This document shows, one piece after another, positions 54,908-64,000 of a stretch of DNA of 64,000 bases (position 1 is its first letter; each line of letters opens with the position of its first letter). Source of the DNA: Bacillus sp. BA3 (GTDB lineage: Bacteria > Bacillota > Bacilli > Bacillales > DSM-1321); the NCBI GenBank assembly GCA_002835675.1, contig PIZR01000002.1, forward strand, positions 721,878 to 785,877, given 5' to 3'. A program made the position numbers and the translations under genes. The notes under the pieces were generated by a model. That model was not told the DNA's origin, ran no database searches, and was given only the letters and a program-made list of their open reading frames with translations.

Positions 54908-55288
54908 ATGGTATTGATCATGCGGTTCATTCTTTTGGCTCTCATCATTTTCTTAATATATACAGTCATCAAATATCTATTTAATCCGAAAAGAAAATTA
55001 GAGCTGGCACATGAACAGAAAAAGTTCTTTCTGCTCGACGATACAGCCAATATACGAAAGAATTTTTTATTGACGTACAACGGGGTGATGTTTGAAGGGG
55101 AAAAGTATCTAGGGACGACGGAACGCTCCTTTGAGGTCATCTCCATCTTCATATGGCCCAAGAAAGTGGCCGGCCTAAAAGGCTTGAAGCGAAATGACTT
55201 TTTAAAAATCGAGGAAGCCATAAAAAAACAATATCCGGATGCCGTTATTGATTGGAAAAGCCCTGTTAAGGAATTTTTACAAAAATGA
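54908..55288 (+). CDS. ysdB: YsdB, sigma-W regulon protein
   Basis: 126 aa with one N-terminal membrane helix (MRFILLALIIFLIYTVI) and a cytosolic domain (NFLLTYNGVMFEGEKYLG, SIFIWPKKVAGL). Function unknown; part of the cell-envelope stress response in B. subtilis. AAGGAGG precedes the ATG and a sigma-W promoter stands 37 bp upstream. Confidence 0.93.
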   Translation: MVLIMRFILLALIIFLIYTVIKYLFNPKRKLELAHEQKKFFLLDDTANIRKNFLLTYNGVMFEGEKYLGTTERSFEVISIFIWPKKVAGLKGLKRNDFLKIEEAIKKQYPDAVIDWKSPVKEFLQK

Positions 55289-55307
55289 AAAAAAATCACA
55301 CGTAATG

Positions 55308-55340
55308 AAGAGCCTTGAGAAAAATGTACTCAAGGCTCTA
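55308..55340. terminator. hairpin between ysdB and ytxB
   Basis: AGAGCCTTGAG and CTCAAGGCTCT form an 11-bp stem; tails on both sides are only moderately T-rich. Confidence 0.65.
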
Positions 55341-55342
55341 TA

Positions 55343-55912
55343 TTAATCATCTGAACGAAAAAATTCCTTCCAGGGAACGACCGTCTGTTTCTCTCTCAAT
55401 AAATAGAGCAATAAGGTTAAGGATAATAAAATGATGACGATCAGGGTTGGACTGAAATCTGCAATATAGTGGCCAAAAACCGTATATACGAATGCTACAG
55501 GGAGATTAGTCATGAAGGATAGATAAAAATAATTTTTCAGCCCTTTATTGGATTCCAATAAGCAAAGCGACAGCAAGTAAAAGTGAATGAATGGTATTAG
55601 CCTCAGTACTGCAATTTGCCGGCTGTTTAGCTTTCGGTTTCCAAAAAGCTTATTCTTAAGCCGCAGCAGCCTATCCTTTGTTTTCGGAAATTTGCCTATC
55701 ACGAAATAAAAGGCCATACTGGACAACGTCAAACCGATTACCGAATAGATGGTTCCAAAAGCTGCCCCGAATAATACTCCTCCAGACATGCAAACCACAA
55801 TGACGGGAATGAATAAAAATTGCCTTAATAAATGAAAAGTGATAAAAATCAACGGTGCAAACACGCTTCCTGATTGAACGTAGCTCATCACAAGTGTCAG
55901 TTTATCATTCAT
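55343..55912 (-). CDS. ytxB: TVP38/TMEM64 family membrane protein (YtxB-like)
   Basis: 189 aa from ATG 55912, six bases after GGAGG; the frame to 55957 has no site. Five or six helices with the VTT/SNARE-associated motif region (GGVLFGAAFGTIYSVIG, RLIPFIHFYLLS). Relatives are thought to move lipids or carriers across membranes; the role here is unknown. It lies beside ysdA, not beside ytxC as in B. subtilis. Confidence 0.75.
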   Translation of the reverse strand: MNDKLTLVMSYVQSGSVFAPLIFITFHLLRQFLFIPVIVVCMSGGVLFGAAFGTIYSVIGLTLSSMAFYFVIGKFPKTKDRLLRLKNKLFGNRKLNSRQIAVLRLIPFIHFYLLSLCLLESNKGLKNYFYLSFMTNLPVAFVYTVFGHYIADFSPTLIVIILLSLTLLLYLLREKQTVVPWKEFFRSDD

Positions 55913-55972
55913 GCTCTCCCTCCAGCTACTCTTTGCTGCTTCTACAAGCATATACATTATAGCGGCTACATA

Positions 55973-56248
55973 TTACAATTGAATGAATATCTTAATCAAT
56001 AAGCCTATCTGAAGAATCATCAATATCGGCAGGCCCCACTTAAAAGCGGCATGCTTCGTCTTATGGCGGAATTGCTTCATCCCCAAAAAGGACCCAGTCC
56101 CTCCGCCTATAACCGCCCAAAACCAAAGTGTCTTTTCACTGATCCGGTACTCCCCATTACGCGCTTTCCTTTTGTCGATTCCCATTAAGGCAAACCCGAT
56201 GATGTTTGTGATGATCATATAAGCAGCAATGAACCATACTCCTTGCAT
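55973..56248 (-). CDS. ysdA: DUF1294 membrane protein YsdA
   Basis: 91 aa (B. subtilis 89) with three helices and the conserved DKRKARNGEYRISEKTL stretch followed by GGGTGSFLGM. Function unknown. A terminator (56272) separates it from rplT. Confidence 0.9.
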   Translation of the reverse strand: MQGVWFIAAYMIITNIIGFALMGIDKRKARNGEYRISEKTLWFWAVIGGGTGSFLGMKQFRHKTKHAAFKWGLPILMILQIGLLIKIFIQL

Positions 56249-56271
56249 CCTTATTCCCTCCTTTAAATATG

Positions 56272-56304
56272 TAAAAAGCCACCCTCTTGAAAAGAGAGTG
56301 GCTG
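56272..56304 (-). terminator. terminator of infC-rpmI-rplT
   Basis: AGCCACTCTCT and AGAGGGTGGCT pair over TTTTCA with TTTTTAC following on the minus strand. Confidence 0.9.
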
Positions 56305-56316
56305 TATCAGTCAGAC

Positions 56317-56676
56317 TTATTTGTCTAATTGTTGTTTAGCAGCAGTTGCTAATTGAGCAAAAGCTTGATCGTCAGCAACAGCAAGATCAGCAAGCATTTT
56401 GCGGTTCACTTCGATACCAGCAAGCTTTAGACCATGCATTAAACGGCTGTAAGAAAGACCGTTGATGCGTGCTGCAGCGTTGATACGAGTGATCCAAAGT
56501 TTGCGGAAATCACGTTTCTTTTGACGACGGTCACGGAAAGCATAGTTTCCTGACTTCATTACTTGTTGGTTAGCTACTTTGAAAAGAATATGTTTCGCGC
56601 CATAGTAACCTTTAGCTAATTTTATTACCTTTTTACGACGTTTGCGAGTAACAGTACCGCCTTTTACACGTGGCAT
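56317..56676 (-). CDS. rplT: 50S ribosomal protein L20
   Basis: 119 aa, standard length ([20 protein letters not shown] start; [17 protein letters not shown]). It binds 23S rRNA and, when free, represses its own operon through the leader RNA. Third gene of infC-rpmI-rplT. Confidence 0.98.
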   Translation of the reverse strand: MPRVKGGTVTRKRRKKVIKLAKGYYGAKHILFKVANQQVMKSGNYAFRDRRQKKRDFRKLWITRINAAARINGLSYSRLMHGLKLAGIEVNRKMLADLAVADDQAFAQLATAAKQQLDK

Positions 56677-56711
56677 GTTATTTCCCTCCTATTTAACTCG
56701 ATAAATCGAAC

Positions 56712-56912
56712 TTATTTAATGTTGTCTAGCATATGACGAATACGTTTGAAGTCACCTTTGCTTACAAGGCTAGCTTTGCGAAGCTTACGCTTTTGCTTAG
56801 TAGATTTGTTAGCAAATAAATGGCTTGTGTAAGCGTTAGAACGCTTAAGTTTGCCGGATCCAGTCTTTTTGAAACGTTTAGCAGATCCGCGGTGAGTTTT
56901 CATTTTAGGCAT
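56712..56912 (-). CDS. rpmI: 50S ribosomal protein L35
   Basis: 66 aa, standard length ([20 protein letters not shown]). It is a structural protein of the large subunit, between infC and rplT. Confidence 0.98.
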   Translation of the reverse strand: MPKMKTHRGSAKRFKKTGSGKLKRSNAYTSHLFANKSTKQKRKLRKASLVSKGDFKRIRHMLDNIK

Positions 56913-56946
56913 AAGGTATTCCTCCTCATTACAAATTACTTTACAA

Positions 56947-57462
56947 TTACTTTTCGTTTTTCGGTGCTAAGATAATGAACATGCTGCGCCCGTCCATTTT
57001 TGGGTGTTGCTCGATTGTAGCCACTTCTTTACATGCTTCAGAAAAACGAACGAGTACACGTTGACCAATTTCCTTATGCGTAATGGCACGTCCTTTGAAT
57101 CGGATAGAAGCTTTTACTTTATCGCCTTTTTCAAGGAATTTAATACCGTTGCGAAGCTTCGTATTGAAATCGTGTTCTTCAATCGTCGGGCTCAAACGAA
57201 CCTCTTTCAGACTGATGACTTTTTGATTTTTACGTGCTTCCTTGTCTTTCTTTTGCTGCTCGAAGCGGTGTTTTCCGTAGTCCATGATCCGGGCTACCGG
57301 AGGCTTTGCATTTGCAGCAACTAAAACTAGATCAAGATTTACACGAGCGGCAATTTCCAATGCTTCGAATTTCGTTTTAATTCCAAGTTGTTCTCCGTTT
57401 TGGTCAATAAGACGAACTTCACGGGCTCGGATGCCCTCGTTTACCATCGCGTCTTTACTAAT
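56947..57462 (-). CDS. infC: translation initiation factor IF-3 (ATT start)
   Basis: 171 aa. The start is the rare ATT at 57462 ([10 protein letters not shown]) with GGAGGTGG ahead, equal to B. subtilis MSKDMLVNDG; an ATG five codons later has no ribosome site. N-domain ([14 protein letters not shown]) and C-domain ([31 protein letters not shown]) are complete. IF-3 checks start codons, so the odd start is self-regulating. Confidence 0.95.
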   Translation of the reverse strand: MSKDAMVNEGIRAREVRLIDQNGEQLGIKTKFEALEIAARVNLDLVLVAANAKPPVARIMDYGKHRFEQQKKDKEARKNQKVISLKEVRLSPTIEEHDFNTKLRNGIKFLEKGDKVKASIRFKGRAITHKEIGQRVLVRFSEACKEVATIEQHPKMDGRSMFIILAPKNEK

Positions 57463-57700
57463 AGTTAGCCACCTCCAAAGATATTGGCGAATACGAATAT
57501 TTGAATAAATTCGGTCACGCTCACAACTCGCTTACAGGATATAATCATAATAAAAAAGTGTGGATGCATGCTGCACCCACACTGATAGACTCATTCAGAA
57601 AGATCCAAATAATCAAATCATGACCTGTTAACTGCATTGTTTGCGTCAACCAGGTGAGAAGCGGGTGCTTCTTCTTTTCATCAAACACGTATTCAATTCA
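57463..57700 (-). promoter_or_regulatory. L20-type leader of infC-rpmI-rplT with attenuator
   Basis: A leader of about 240 bases precedes infC. Its last strong element is AGTGTGGGTGCA/TGCATCCACACT followed by a T-run (57550-57584), a transcription attenuator. In Bacillus L20 binding to this leader favours the terminator. Confidence 0.8.
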
Positions 57701-57707
57701 CTTTAGA

Positions 57708-57737
57708 AATATATCATAAACACTGATGACTTGTCAA
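57708..57737 (-). promoter_or_regulatory. sigma-A promoter of infC-rpmI-rplT
   Basis: TTGACA (57732-57737) and TATATT (57708-57713) with 18 bp between on the minus strand. Confidence 0.7.
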
Positions 57738-57807
57738 ATGCTAATTTATTCGTTTTTCACAACAAAATTAATATTATCAGACATTCAGTTATTTGACAAT
57801 ACGTTTT

Positions 57808-58302
57808 TTAAAGTAATTTGGACAAAAAATATTCATCATGATACTTCCCATCAAAAAACAATGATTCCCGCTTTATTCCTTCCTTTTCAAAACCCATCTT
57901 TCGATATAAGGAAAGCGCAGGGGCGTTGTTTGCAATCACGGACAATTCCAGGCGCCGGATTCCGTTTGTCCGTGCATGCTCCTCCATTTTTTGAAATAGC
58001 TTCGTACCAATGCCTTTTCCCCGGTCAGTTTCATTGATGCCGATGACGATTTTGGCTGAATGCCTCGTTCGGCCCATTTGATTGCCCAATAAGATCAGGT
58101 AACCATACAGTTCATGGCCGCTAGCAGCAACGAGGACAACGGAAAGGGGATTTTTTTCGATTTGCTCCATTTGCTTCTCCATTTGTTTCGCTGTCGCTTT
58201 TCTTTCTCCAGGGTTGAACAGCATATACCCGGAATCTTCAACATGATTGAACAGAGCAGCCAAGTTATCCGCGTCTTCCCTTGAAGCCTTTCTAATCTCC
58301 AT
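57808..58302 (-). CDS. GNAT-family N-acetyltransferase
   Basis: 164 aa with the complete GNAT fold: acetyl-CoA loop ETDRGKGIGTKLFQKM (about 100-115), NNAPALSLYRKMGF near 129-142 and the DEYFLSKLL end. Similar proteins acetylate small amines or protein N-termini. The substrate cannot be told. Located between infC and a small membrane gene. Confidence 0.85.
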   Translation of the reverse strand: MEIRKASREDADNLAALFNHVEDSGYMLFNPGERKATAKQMEKQMEQIEKNPLSVVLVAASGHELYGYLILLGNQMGRTRHSAKIVIGINETDRGKGIGTKLFQKMEEHARTNGIRRLELSVIANNAPALSLYRKMGFEKEGIKRESLFFDGKYHDEYFLSKLL

Positions 58303-58355
58303 TTATCCCCACTCCCCCTTTGGTTACAGTCCATACTGACAGAAGCCATCAAATG

Positions 58356-58526
58356 TTAAGAGTTTTCTTTCGCCTTTTTCTTTTTCTCAATGGCGTCCCA
58401 AGAAAATAGGGCTATCCAAAATAACAGGACCGGGACGATGGCATATTGTCGATAACCATCCAATAACAATAAGATGATGATGACAAGGAATGTCGGTCCG
58501 AATAGATAAGTAAATTTCTTTTTCAT
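58356..58526 (-). CDS. 56-aa two-helix membrane protein
   Basis: ATG 58526 with AAGGAGGGG ahead encodes 56 aa. Two hydrophobic helices (LFGPTFLVIIILLLL; AIVPVLLFWIALFSW) and a lysine-rich end (EKKKKAKENS). No family recognised. It stands between thrS and the GNAT gene. Confidence 0.6.
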   Translation of the reverse strand: MKKKFTYLFGPTFLVIIILLLLDGYRQYAIVPVLLFWIALFSWDAIEKKKKAKENS

Positions 58527-58592
58527 GCTGCCCCTCCTTTTCATTGCTGTACATATTTTCACATGATGGTTTCATTTTATCATGCCATAATT

Positions 58593-58628
58593 AAAAAGAG
58601 GGACACAACTATATGTGCCCCTCTTTTT
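58593..58628 (-). terminator. terminator of thrS
   Basis: AAAGAGGGGCAC and GTGTCCCTCTTT pair, followed by TT and an AT-rich tail on the minus strand. Confidence 0.85.
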
Positions 58629-58632
58629 GATG

Positions 58633-60564
58633 TTAACGGCTTACTTCAGCCTTAATCGCTGAAACGAAATCTTCAAAAGCGATCGTTTCAGATTTTTGTT
58701 CACCATACTTACGTACATTCACGCTGCCTTCTTTGGCTTCATTGTCTCCAACAACCAGCATGTACGGGATTTTTTGCATTTGCGCTTCACGGATTTTGTA
58801 ACCGATTTTCTCGTCACGTGTATCCAGGTCGACACGAATGCCTTGCGCTTTAAGTTTTTCCTGTACTTCTTTCGCATAATCCAAGTGCACCTCAGGTGAG
58901 ACCGGGATCACTTGTGCTTGGATAGGTGCAAGCCAAGTCGGGAATGCCCCCTTGTATTCTTCGATCAAGTAAGCGACAAAACGTTCCATTGTGGAAACGA
59001 CACCGCGGTGGATAACAACCGGACGATGCTGCTTGCCGTCCTCACCGACGTAATTAAGATCAAAACGTTCAGGAAGCAAGAAATCAAGCTGAACAGTGGA
59101 AAGCGTTTCATCTTTCCCTAAAGCAGTACGTACCTGAACATCAAGCTTAGGACCGTAGAATGCCGCCTCACCTTCCGCTTCAAAGTAATCCAGACCAAGT
59201 TCATCCATGGCGCCTTTTAACATGCTTTGCGCTTTTTCCCACATGTCATCATCATCGAAGTATTTTTCTGTATCCTGCGGATCGCGATATGACAGACGGA
59301 ATGAATAATCCTTGATATCGAAATCTTTATATACTTCCAGAACCAGGTTCACAACGCGCTTGAACTCTTCTTTGATTTGGTCGGGGCGGACAAAAATGTG
59401 TGCATCATTCAATGTCATCCCACGTACACGCTGAAGGCCTGAAAGGGCACCTGACATTTCATAGCGGTGCATCAAGCCTAGCTCTGCAATCCGGATTGGC
59501 AGTTCCCGGTAGCTGTGGATGCTGTTTTTATAGACCATCATGTGATGCGGGCAGTTCATCGGACGCAGGACAAGCTGTTCGTTTTCCATCTCCATGACAG
59601 GGAACATGCCGTCCTGGTAATGATCCCAGTGTCCAGAAGTTTTATAAAGGTCCACGCTACCCATTACAGGTGTGTAGACATGGTCATAACCCAACCGTTC
59701 TTCCTTGTCCACGATATACCTTTCGATTGTCCGGCGGATGGTCGCTCCTTTTGGCAACCACATCGGCAGCCCTTGCCCCACTTTCTGTGAGCTCATGAAC
59801 AAGTTCAATTCTTTACCGATTTTACGATGATCACGTTCCTTTGCTTCTTCAAGGAAACGCAGGTGTTCGGCCAAATCTTCTTTTTTATAGAAAGCCGTAC
59901 CGTAAATACGTTGCAGCATTTTGTTTTTGCTATCGCCTCTCCAGTATGCTCCAGCGATGCTCAATAGCTTGAATTCTTTGATTTTCCCAGTTGATGGAAC
60001 ATGAATTCCACGACAAAGGTCAAAGAATTCACCCTGCTCATAAAGCGTTACCTGCTGATCGGCAGGAATTGCATCGATCAACTCCAATTTATACTCGTCG
60101 CCTATTTCTTTAAAACGGGAAATCGCTTCATCACGACTTACTTCGATGCGGGAAATTTCCAAGTTCTCGTTGACGATTTTCTTCATTTCTTTTTCAATCA
60201 ATGGAAGGTCTTCGGGAGTCAATGATTCCTCCAGATCCATATCATAGTAAAAGCCGCCCTCGATGACTGGACCTACGCCGAATTTAGCGTTTTTGTACAA
60301 ACGTTTGATCGCTTGTGCCATCAAGTGCGCTGTACTGTGACGCAATACTTCAAGAGCATCCGCTGTGTCCTGTGTGACGATTTCGATTGAACCATCTTGT
60401 TCAATCGGCCGTTTCAAATCATATAATTCACCATTGAATTTTCCGGCAATGGATTTTTTCCTTAAACCAGGACTGATGGATGCAGCGATGTCTTCAGTTG
60501 TTGTGCCTTTAGCAAACTCCTTAACCGCTCCGTCAGGAAAAGATATTTTCAGTAATTCTGACAT
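58633..60564 (-). CDS. thrS: threonine-tRNA ligase
   Basis: 643 aa. Order: TGS domain (1-62), editing domain with [15 protein letters not shown], class II core with [10 protein letters not shown] (zinc Cys and His), [11 protein letters not shown] and [19 protein letters not shown], and C-terminal anticodon domain ([16 protein letters not shown]). Charges tRNA-Thr. Controlled by a Thr T-box. Confidence 0.97.
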   Translation of the reverse strand: MSELLKISFPDGAVKEFAKGTTTEDIAASISPGLRKKSIAGKFNGELYDLKRPIEQDGSIEIVTQDTADALEVLRHSTAHLMAQAIKRLYKNAKFGVGPVIEGGFYYDMDLEESLTPEDLPLIEKEMKKIVNENLEISRIEVSRDEAISRFKEIGDEYKLELIDAIPADQQVTLYEQGEFFDLCRGIHVPSTGKIKEFKLLSIAGAYWRGDSKNKMLQRIYGTAFYKKEDLAEHLRFLEEAKERDHRKIGKELNLFMSSQKVGQGLPMWLPKGATIRRTIERYIVDKEERLGYDHVYTPVMGSVDLYKTSGHWDHYQDGMFPVMEMENEQLVLRPMNCPHHMMVYKNSIHSYRELPIRIAELGLMHRYEMSGALSGLQRVRGMTLNDAHIFVRPDQIKEEFKRVVNLVLEVYKDFDIKDYSFRLSYRDPQDTEKYFDDDDMWEKAQSMLKGAMDELGLDYFEAEGEAAFYGPKLDVQVRTALGKDETLSTVQLDFLLPERFDLNYVGEDGKQHRPVVIHRGVVSTMERFVAYLIEEYKGAFPTWLAPIQAQVIPVSPEVHLDYAKEVQEKLKAQGIRVDLDTRDEKIGYKIREAQMQKIPYMLVVGDNEAKEGSVNVRKYGEQKSETIAFEDFVSAIKAEVSR

Positions 60565-60624
60565 TGAGTTTCACTCCTTCTTATTGTTCGAACAAATTAC
60601 AGGTATTTGATTCCATTACAACAC

Positions 60625-60916
60625 AAAAAAGCCCGTCCCTGTATAAAACAGGGACGAGCTTAGTAATAGATATCATTAACCCGCGGTTCCACCCTCGTTC
60701 CAGCTTGCTTTTCACGGCAAAATGGCACTTGTAACTTGGTAACGGCAGCTTCCCGTCAGCTCATATTCACAGGATGCCTGCTTTCCGAGCCGAAGTTTAA
60801 AGGTGGTAAGTGTTCCATGCGAATAGGAAGCTTACAGCCTGTTGGCTCCCCTCTCTGATAATCGGCGACTAGAATACCCTTGTCCTCATCATAACTTTTA
60901 GTTTTTTAATAGTATG
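60625..60916 (-). promoter_or_regulatory. T-box leader of thrS (Thr, ACC specifier)
   Basis: The minus strand has T-box AGGGTGGAACCGCGG (60681-60695), a terminator GCTCGTCCCTG/CAGGGACGGGC with T-run (60625-60660), Stem I with AGAGAGGGGAGCC, and a specifier loop containing TTACCACC; by analogy with GAA-NNN-ACC the codon is ACC at 60805-60807. Confidence 0.93.
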
Positions 60917-60922
60917 TAGGAA

Positions 60923-60951
60923 ATTATAATTTGTTATACGGTGAAAATCAA
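60923..60951 (-). promoter_or_regulatory. sigma-A promoter of thrS
   Basis: TTGATT (60946-60951) and TATAAT (60923-60928), 17 bp apart, on the minus strand, directly after ytxC. Confidence 0.75.
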
Positions 60952-60953
60952 GG

Positions 60954-61814
60954 TTAATTTTCTTTTTTCCACGAAAGATCATTCAAATGCATAGAAAATG
61001 ACGAAAGTGGCAGGATAGTGGCCCGTTCTTCGAAAATCCTTGAAATGGTCTGGATCAGCCCCTCATCCTTGTCATCGGTATAGATACACAAGTTTTCAGG
61101 AGCAATCGATAAAAGCGGGGCAAGTATCACCGTATCGAGAAATAGTGAACTTTTGGCAAGAAGCCTCCTGTCGATCATACTATTGATTTTTGGGCGGTCG
61201 AGCTTGCTGAACTTCTGATCATAGAAATGAAAACCATCCCGGTTGACCAGGTGAAGCTTTCTTAATTTCGACTCCTGCCCTTGAAGGCAATCACGGAGCG
61301 TAGCAATGAAATTTTGATAGTCCTGTTCCAGCTTGTATTCATCAATCGCCTTGACGACATACTTTTCCAACGTGTGCTGAAATGATTTCAAACGGAAGGT
61401 CGTAAAAGAATCGAATGAAAAAGATACCTTTCCAGCCAAGATGCTTTGAAGTCCCTCCTCAATCAATCGTTTCTCCGTACTGAATGCTTCATCTTGACTC
61501 CTGGTTCTTTCCACCTCGATGATTGATGATGCAATTTCAATGATGGCTTCAATTTCTTCCCGTTCCCTATAAAAAAATTTACCGACTATTATTTGCTCCA
61601 GAACAGGAAGCGTCTTTTCTTCCAATAAAAAAGAATGAAATGCATCACGAAGCAGAATTAGCCATTCATCACCTGAAGACTCCGTCATATCCACATACAT
61701 GCCTTGTTGCGGAAGAAATCGAATATATGCTTGAAATTCTGCCCCCAGTGGATGGACAGAAACGAAATTCAGTAATTTCAATGCCTCTGAATCGTTTTGA
61801 AACGAAATTTGCAC
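60954..61814 (-). CDS. ytxC: putative sporulation protein YtxC
   Basis: 286 aa, YtxC family (SFDSFTTFRLKSFQHTLEKY; LHLVNRDGFHFYDQ). Widely kept in endospore formers; function unknown. It lies between dnaI and thrS, as in B. subtilis. Confidence 0.9.
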   Translation of the reverse strand: MQISFQNDSEALKLLNFVSVHPLGAEFQAYIRFLPQQGMYVDMTESSGDEWLILLRDAFHSFLLEEKTLPVLEQIIVGKFFYREREEIEAIIEIASSIIEVERTRSQDEAFSTEKRLIEEGLQSILAGKVSFSFDSFTTFRLKSFQHTLEKYVVKAIDEYKLEQDYQNFIATLRDCLQGQESKLRKLHLVNRDGFHFYDQKFSKLDRPKINSMIDRRLLAKSSLFLDTVILAPLLSIAPENLCIYTDDKDEGLIQTISRIFEERATILPLSSFSMHLNDLSWKKEN

Positions 61815-61900
61815 TACGACATCCCCCCTTCCCCCTTGCTTCTTTTTTCATGTATATGGGGATGGGGACGTGTTTAGAAGTAGGATGAGCCTTGTAAGAT

Positions 61901-61934
61901 GAAAAAAGTGACCTCCATTAAGAGACCACTTTTC
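61901..61934 (-). terminator. terminator of dnaB-dnaI
   Basis: AAAAGTGGTCTC and GGAGGTCACTTTT pair and are followed by a T-run on the minus strand, directly at the dnaI stop. Confidence 0.85.
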
Positions 61935-61935
61935 T

Positions 61936-62874
61936 TCATCTTCTCCGATTCATGCCATCAAGCTTGACCGGCTCAGCTAAATATTGAATTCTTTCCAGTA
62001 CCCTGGCCGCCTTCACTTCTTCCTTCTCACCACGCTGTGAAAAGGTCAGGTGGTTCTCCAGGCCATTCAAGTCAAAATTCGAAGTGAAAAACGTTGGCAG
62101 GTTTTCCAGCATCCTGAATTGTAAAATCGGACCAAAAACCTCATCGCGTCCCCAGCTCGTCATGGACTCCGCTCCAATATCATCAAGCATGAGGACAGGT
62201 GCCGTTTTCACCATTTCAATTTTTTCATTGACCGTATTATCACCTATCGATCCCTTAAGTTCCCTCAAGTAGTCAGGTACATAGACAATAAGGGAGGAAA
62301 TTTGCCTTTTTGCAAGTTCATTGGCGATCGCACCTAATAAGTACGTTTTCCCAACGCCGAATTTCCCATAAATATATAAGCCTTTTTGCCTTTTACCTGG
62401 CTCATATTCCATAATGAACGACATCGCTTTACTTAAGACAGACAAGCGTTTGTTTTCATTATCCGTTTGGGTAAAGTCTTCAATGCTCGCCTTTAAAATA
62501 TCCTTCGGTACATACAGGCTGCGGATCAACTTTTCCCGTTTCCGCTTTTCATCCTCTGCCAATTTCCGCGGGCAGACTTCATAATGCAGGTTCAGGGCTT
62601 TCCCTTGAACCACCAATTTGGGATAATACCCCTGCATCATATTGATGCAGCCATCCAAGCTCGGACATTTATCACACTTATTGCTTTGTGAAGTGAACTC
62701 ATAAAGCTTCCCCAAGTTTTTATCAATCATTTCCTTCGTGACCGTCGAGCTGTTGGCATTCATAAATAACCGCACTTGTTCGTTTTCAAAAATCTCCTGC
62801 TTCAGCTTTTCATAACGCTGTTGAAATTGATTTGTATTCGCCAATTTATTAAGGGACCTATTAATCTTTTCCAT
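61936..62874 (-). CDS. dnaI: primosomal protein DnaI, helicase loader
   Basis: 312 aa. N-terminal zinc-binding region with CDKCPSLDGC and a later HYEVCP; C-terminal AAA+ ATPase with Walker A GKFGVGKTYL and Walker B VLMLDDIGAE. It loads the DnaC replicative helicase at the origin. Starts inside the end of dnaB (14-bp overlap). Confidence 0.96.
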   Translation of the reverse strand: MEKINRSLNKLANTNQFQQRYEKLKQEIFENEQVRLFMNANSSTVTKEMIDKNLGKLYEFTSQSNKCDKCPSLDGCINMMQGYYPKLVVQGKALNLHYEVCPRKLAEDEKRKREKLIRSLYVPKDILKASIEDFTQTDNENKRLSVLSKAMSFIMEYEPGKRQKGLYIYGKFGVGKTYLLGAIANELAKRQISSLIVYVPDYLRELKGSIGDNTVNEKIEMVKTAPVLMLDDIGAESMTSWGRDEVFGPILQFRMLENLPTFFTSNFDLNGLENHLTFSQRGEKEEVKAARVLERIQYLAEPVKLDGMNRRR

Positions 62875-64000
62875 CGTTCATTTCACCTCCTGCTTTCCAC
62901 TGCTTCCATTTCTCCAGAAGCTCGCGTTTCTGGGCATCCAATTCAGGCTGATCTGTATTCTGCTCCTGCTGTGCTTCTTCTTTTTTCTCAAGCCACTCCG
63001 GAACCACTTCTTCACGTATCGCCTTTTTCCGGCCGCCCTTCGCAGCATTCCTGCTTCCTTGAGCCCAGTCCTGATATTTCCTATGTTCATTTTTAGCCAG
63101 CTCCATCGCCTCGACCACCGTGGAGACCTTCAGTCGTGCCCAATGGCCTGCCAGCTTTTCGACATAGCCCTTCGTGAACTTCATATCCGTTTTGAGCATG
63201 ACATATTCAATCAAGACATTGACGACACCCGGATTCAGCTTTTGATTGATCATCACGCCCTCAACGACTTTCAAATCACCGCTTGATGGCTCTGCACCGC
63301 CAGACAATTGCATCAGCCGCTCCCTTGGGGAAATCGTCTCCAAATGGCGGATTAACTCTTGTTCCTGTGTTTTCGGTTCCTCTTTTTGCGTCCGTTCACG
63401 AATCGGCTGCACCCGATTGACAAGGGAAGGCATATCGGCCTGTCGTTCAATCTGATACCAGTCCCTTGCCGCCTTTCTGAGCACTTCCTCATCGATCTCA
63501 TCATCCAATGAAACGGCATCCATTACTAGTTTTTGCATTTCAAGCGGATCGATGCCATATAAAAAAGCAAGTTTGGCAATCGTATTTTTTATTTTCGGAG
63601 TAAATGCCTTTTTCGGTACGATCGAGGATTTTATCCCGGCAAATAAAAGGTCGAAATCAAATAAGTCATCAAACCCCGATGGCTCGACGCCTTCCGTCCG
63701 ATCGATGTATTGCTGTTCAGGCATCGGCTGCCATTCATTTTTCGCTTCATCCGTTACATATAAAGAGTCCAAATGATCTGATGAGAATACTTCCGCAAAA
63801 GATTTAGTCACACCTTCATATTGATCGGTTAAGATATGGTCATCACAAAAGAATCTCTTTAACCGGTTGAATTGCGCTTTACCGATTTTTTTGTATAAGT
63901 AAATATTCAGCATTCCATCCGTGAAAAACTGCTGGGGGGAAAGCGGCGGGTTTAACTCATAGATGAATTCCTTCGTTTCATTTTTCGATTTCTTATATAC
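62861..64000 (-). CDS. dnaB: replication initiation protein DnaB (partial)
   Basis: The frame is open to base 64000, so the N-terminus is cut off by the window; 379 codons are visible. It matches the Gram-positive DnaB helicase co-loader (ELNPPLSPQQFFTDGMLNIY; LNPGVVNVLIEYVMLKTD; RYQDWAQ-like DnaB_2/DnaD motif KYQDWAQG). Acts with DnaD and DnaI at oriC. An ATG at 63913 is internal, because family sequence continues upstream of it. Confidence 0.95.
   Translation of the reverse strand, partial: VYKKSKNETKEFIYELNPPLSPQQFFTDGMLNIYLYKKIGKAQFNRLKRFFCDDHILTDQYEGVTKSFAEVFSSDHLDSLYVTDEAKNEWQPMPEQQYIDRTEGVEPSGFDDLFDFDLLFAGIKSSIVPKKAFTPKIKNTIAKLAFLYGIDPLEMQKLVMDAVSLDDEIDEEVLRKAARDWYQIERQADMPSLVNRVQPIRERTQKEEPKTQEQELIRHLETISPRERLMQLSGGAEPSSGDLKVVEGVMINQKLNPGVVNVLIEYVMLKTDMKFTKGYVEKLAGHWARLKVSTVVEAMELAKNEHRKYQDWAQGSRNAAKGGRKKAIREEVVPEWLEKKEEAQQEQNTDQPELDAQKRELLEKWKQWKAGGEMNDGKD

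Overview
The window is a chromosomal segment of a low-GC, endospore-forming member of the Bacillaceae. The evidence is the spore genes (gerM, gerE, sspI, ytxC, a gerA-type receptor operon), the RNA leaders (T-boxes, lysine riboswitch, L20-type leader) and the sigma-B/K/W type promoters. The backbone follows the Bacillus subtilis order from the ilv-leu leader to dnaB. Protein variants and replaced blocks fit a more distant lineage such as the Bacillus simplex/Peribacillus group; that placement is inference.

Layout. 1-300: T-box leader and CodY-type box of an ilv-leu operon lying to the left. 500-5100: accessory genes (an M15 peptidase, an acetyltransferase, a GIY-YIG protein, a DUF2087 regulator), a dispersed repeat, a frameshifted DUF202 gene beside a 57-aa membrane protein, then tRNA-Arg. 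5300-6650: ysnB, rdgB and a decayed remnant of rph. 6660-10330: a gerAB-gerAA-gerAC receptor operon inserted where rph should be. 10.5-20.3 kb: gerM, a decayed DHFR-family gene, racE, ysmB, gerE, ysmA, sdhCAB, yslB, and lysC with its lysine riboswitch. 20.3-31.4 kb: uvrC, trxA, the fatty-acid degradation block lcfA / fadR-fadB-etfB-etfA, two small membrane genes, and mutS2. 31.4-40.4 kb: polX, cvpA-zapA, rnhC, six exact-period 21-bp repeats, pheST with a Phe T-box, ysgA and sspI. 40.4-43.1 kb: three YflT-domain stress genes, each behind its own sigma-B-type promoter. 43.3-53.1 kb: glcD-glcF, a CdaR-type regulator, a lactate/glycolate permease, and lutR-lutABC. 53.2-64 kb: ysdC, a dUTPase, ysdB, ytxB, ysdA, infC-rpmI-rplT, thrS, ytxC, dnaI and a partial dnaB.

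How the parts work together. One block oxidises fatty acids: LcfA activates them, FadB hydrates enoyl-CoA and EtfAB accepts the electrons. A FadR box sits at the fadR promoter and another in front of the thioesterase ysmA. The 2-hydroxy-acid block (glcDF, lutP, lutABC) feeds lactate/glycolate carbon to central metabolism next to succinate dehydrogenase. Identical 13-bp LutR palindromes stand before lutP and lutA. Spore genes are spread through the backbone. The most informative anomalies are the rph scar next to the ger operon, the three sigma-B/YflT units, the FadR box at ysmA, the dispersed repeat family and several small or broken genes.
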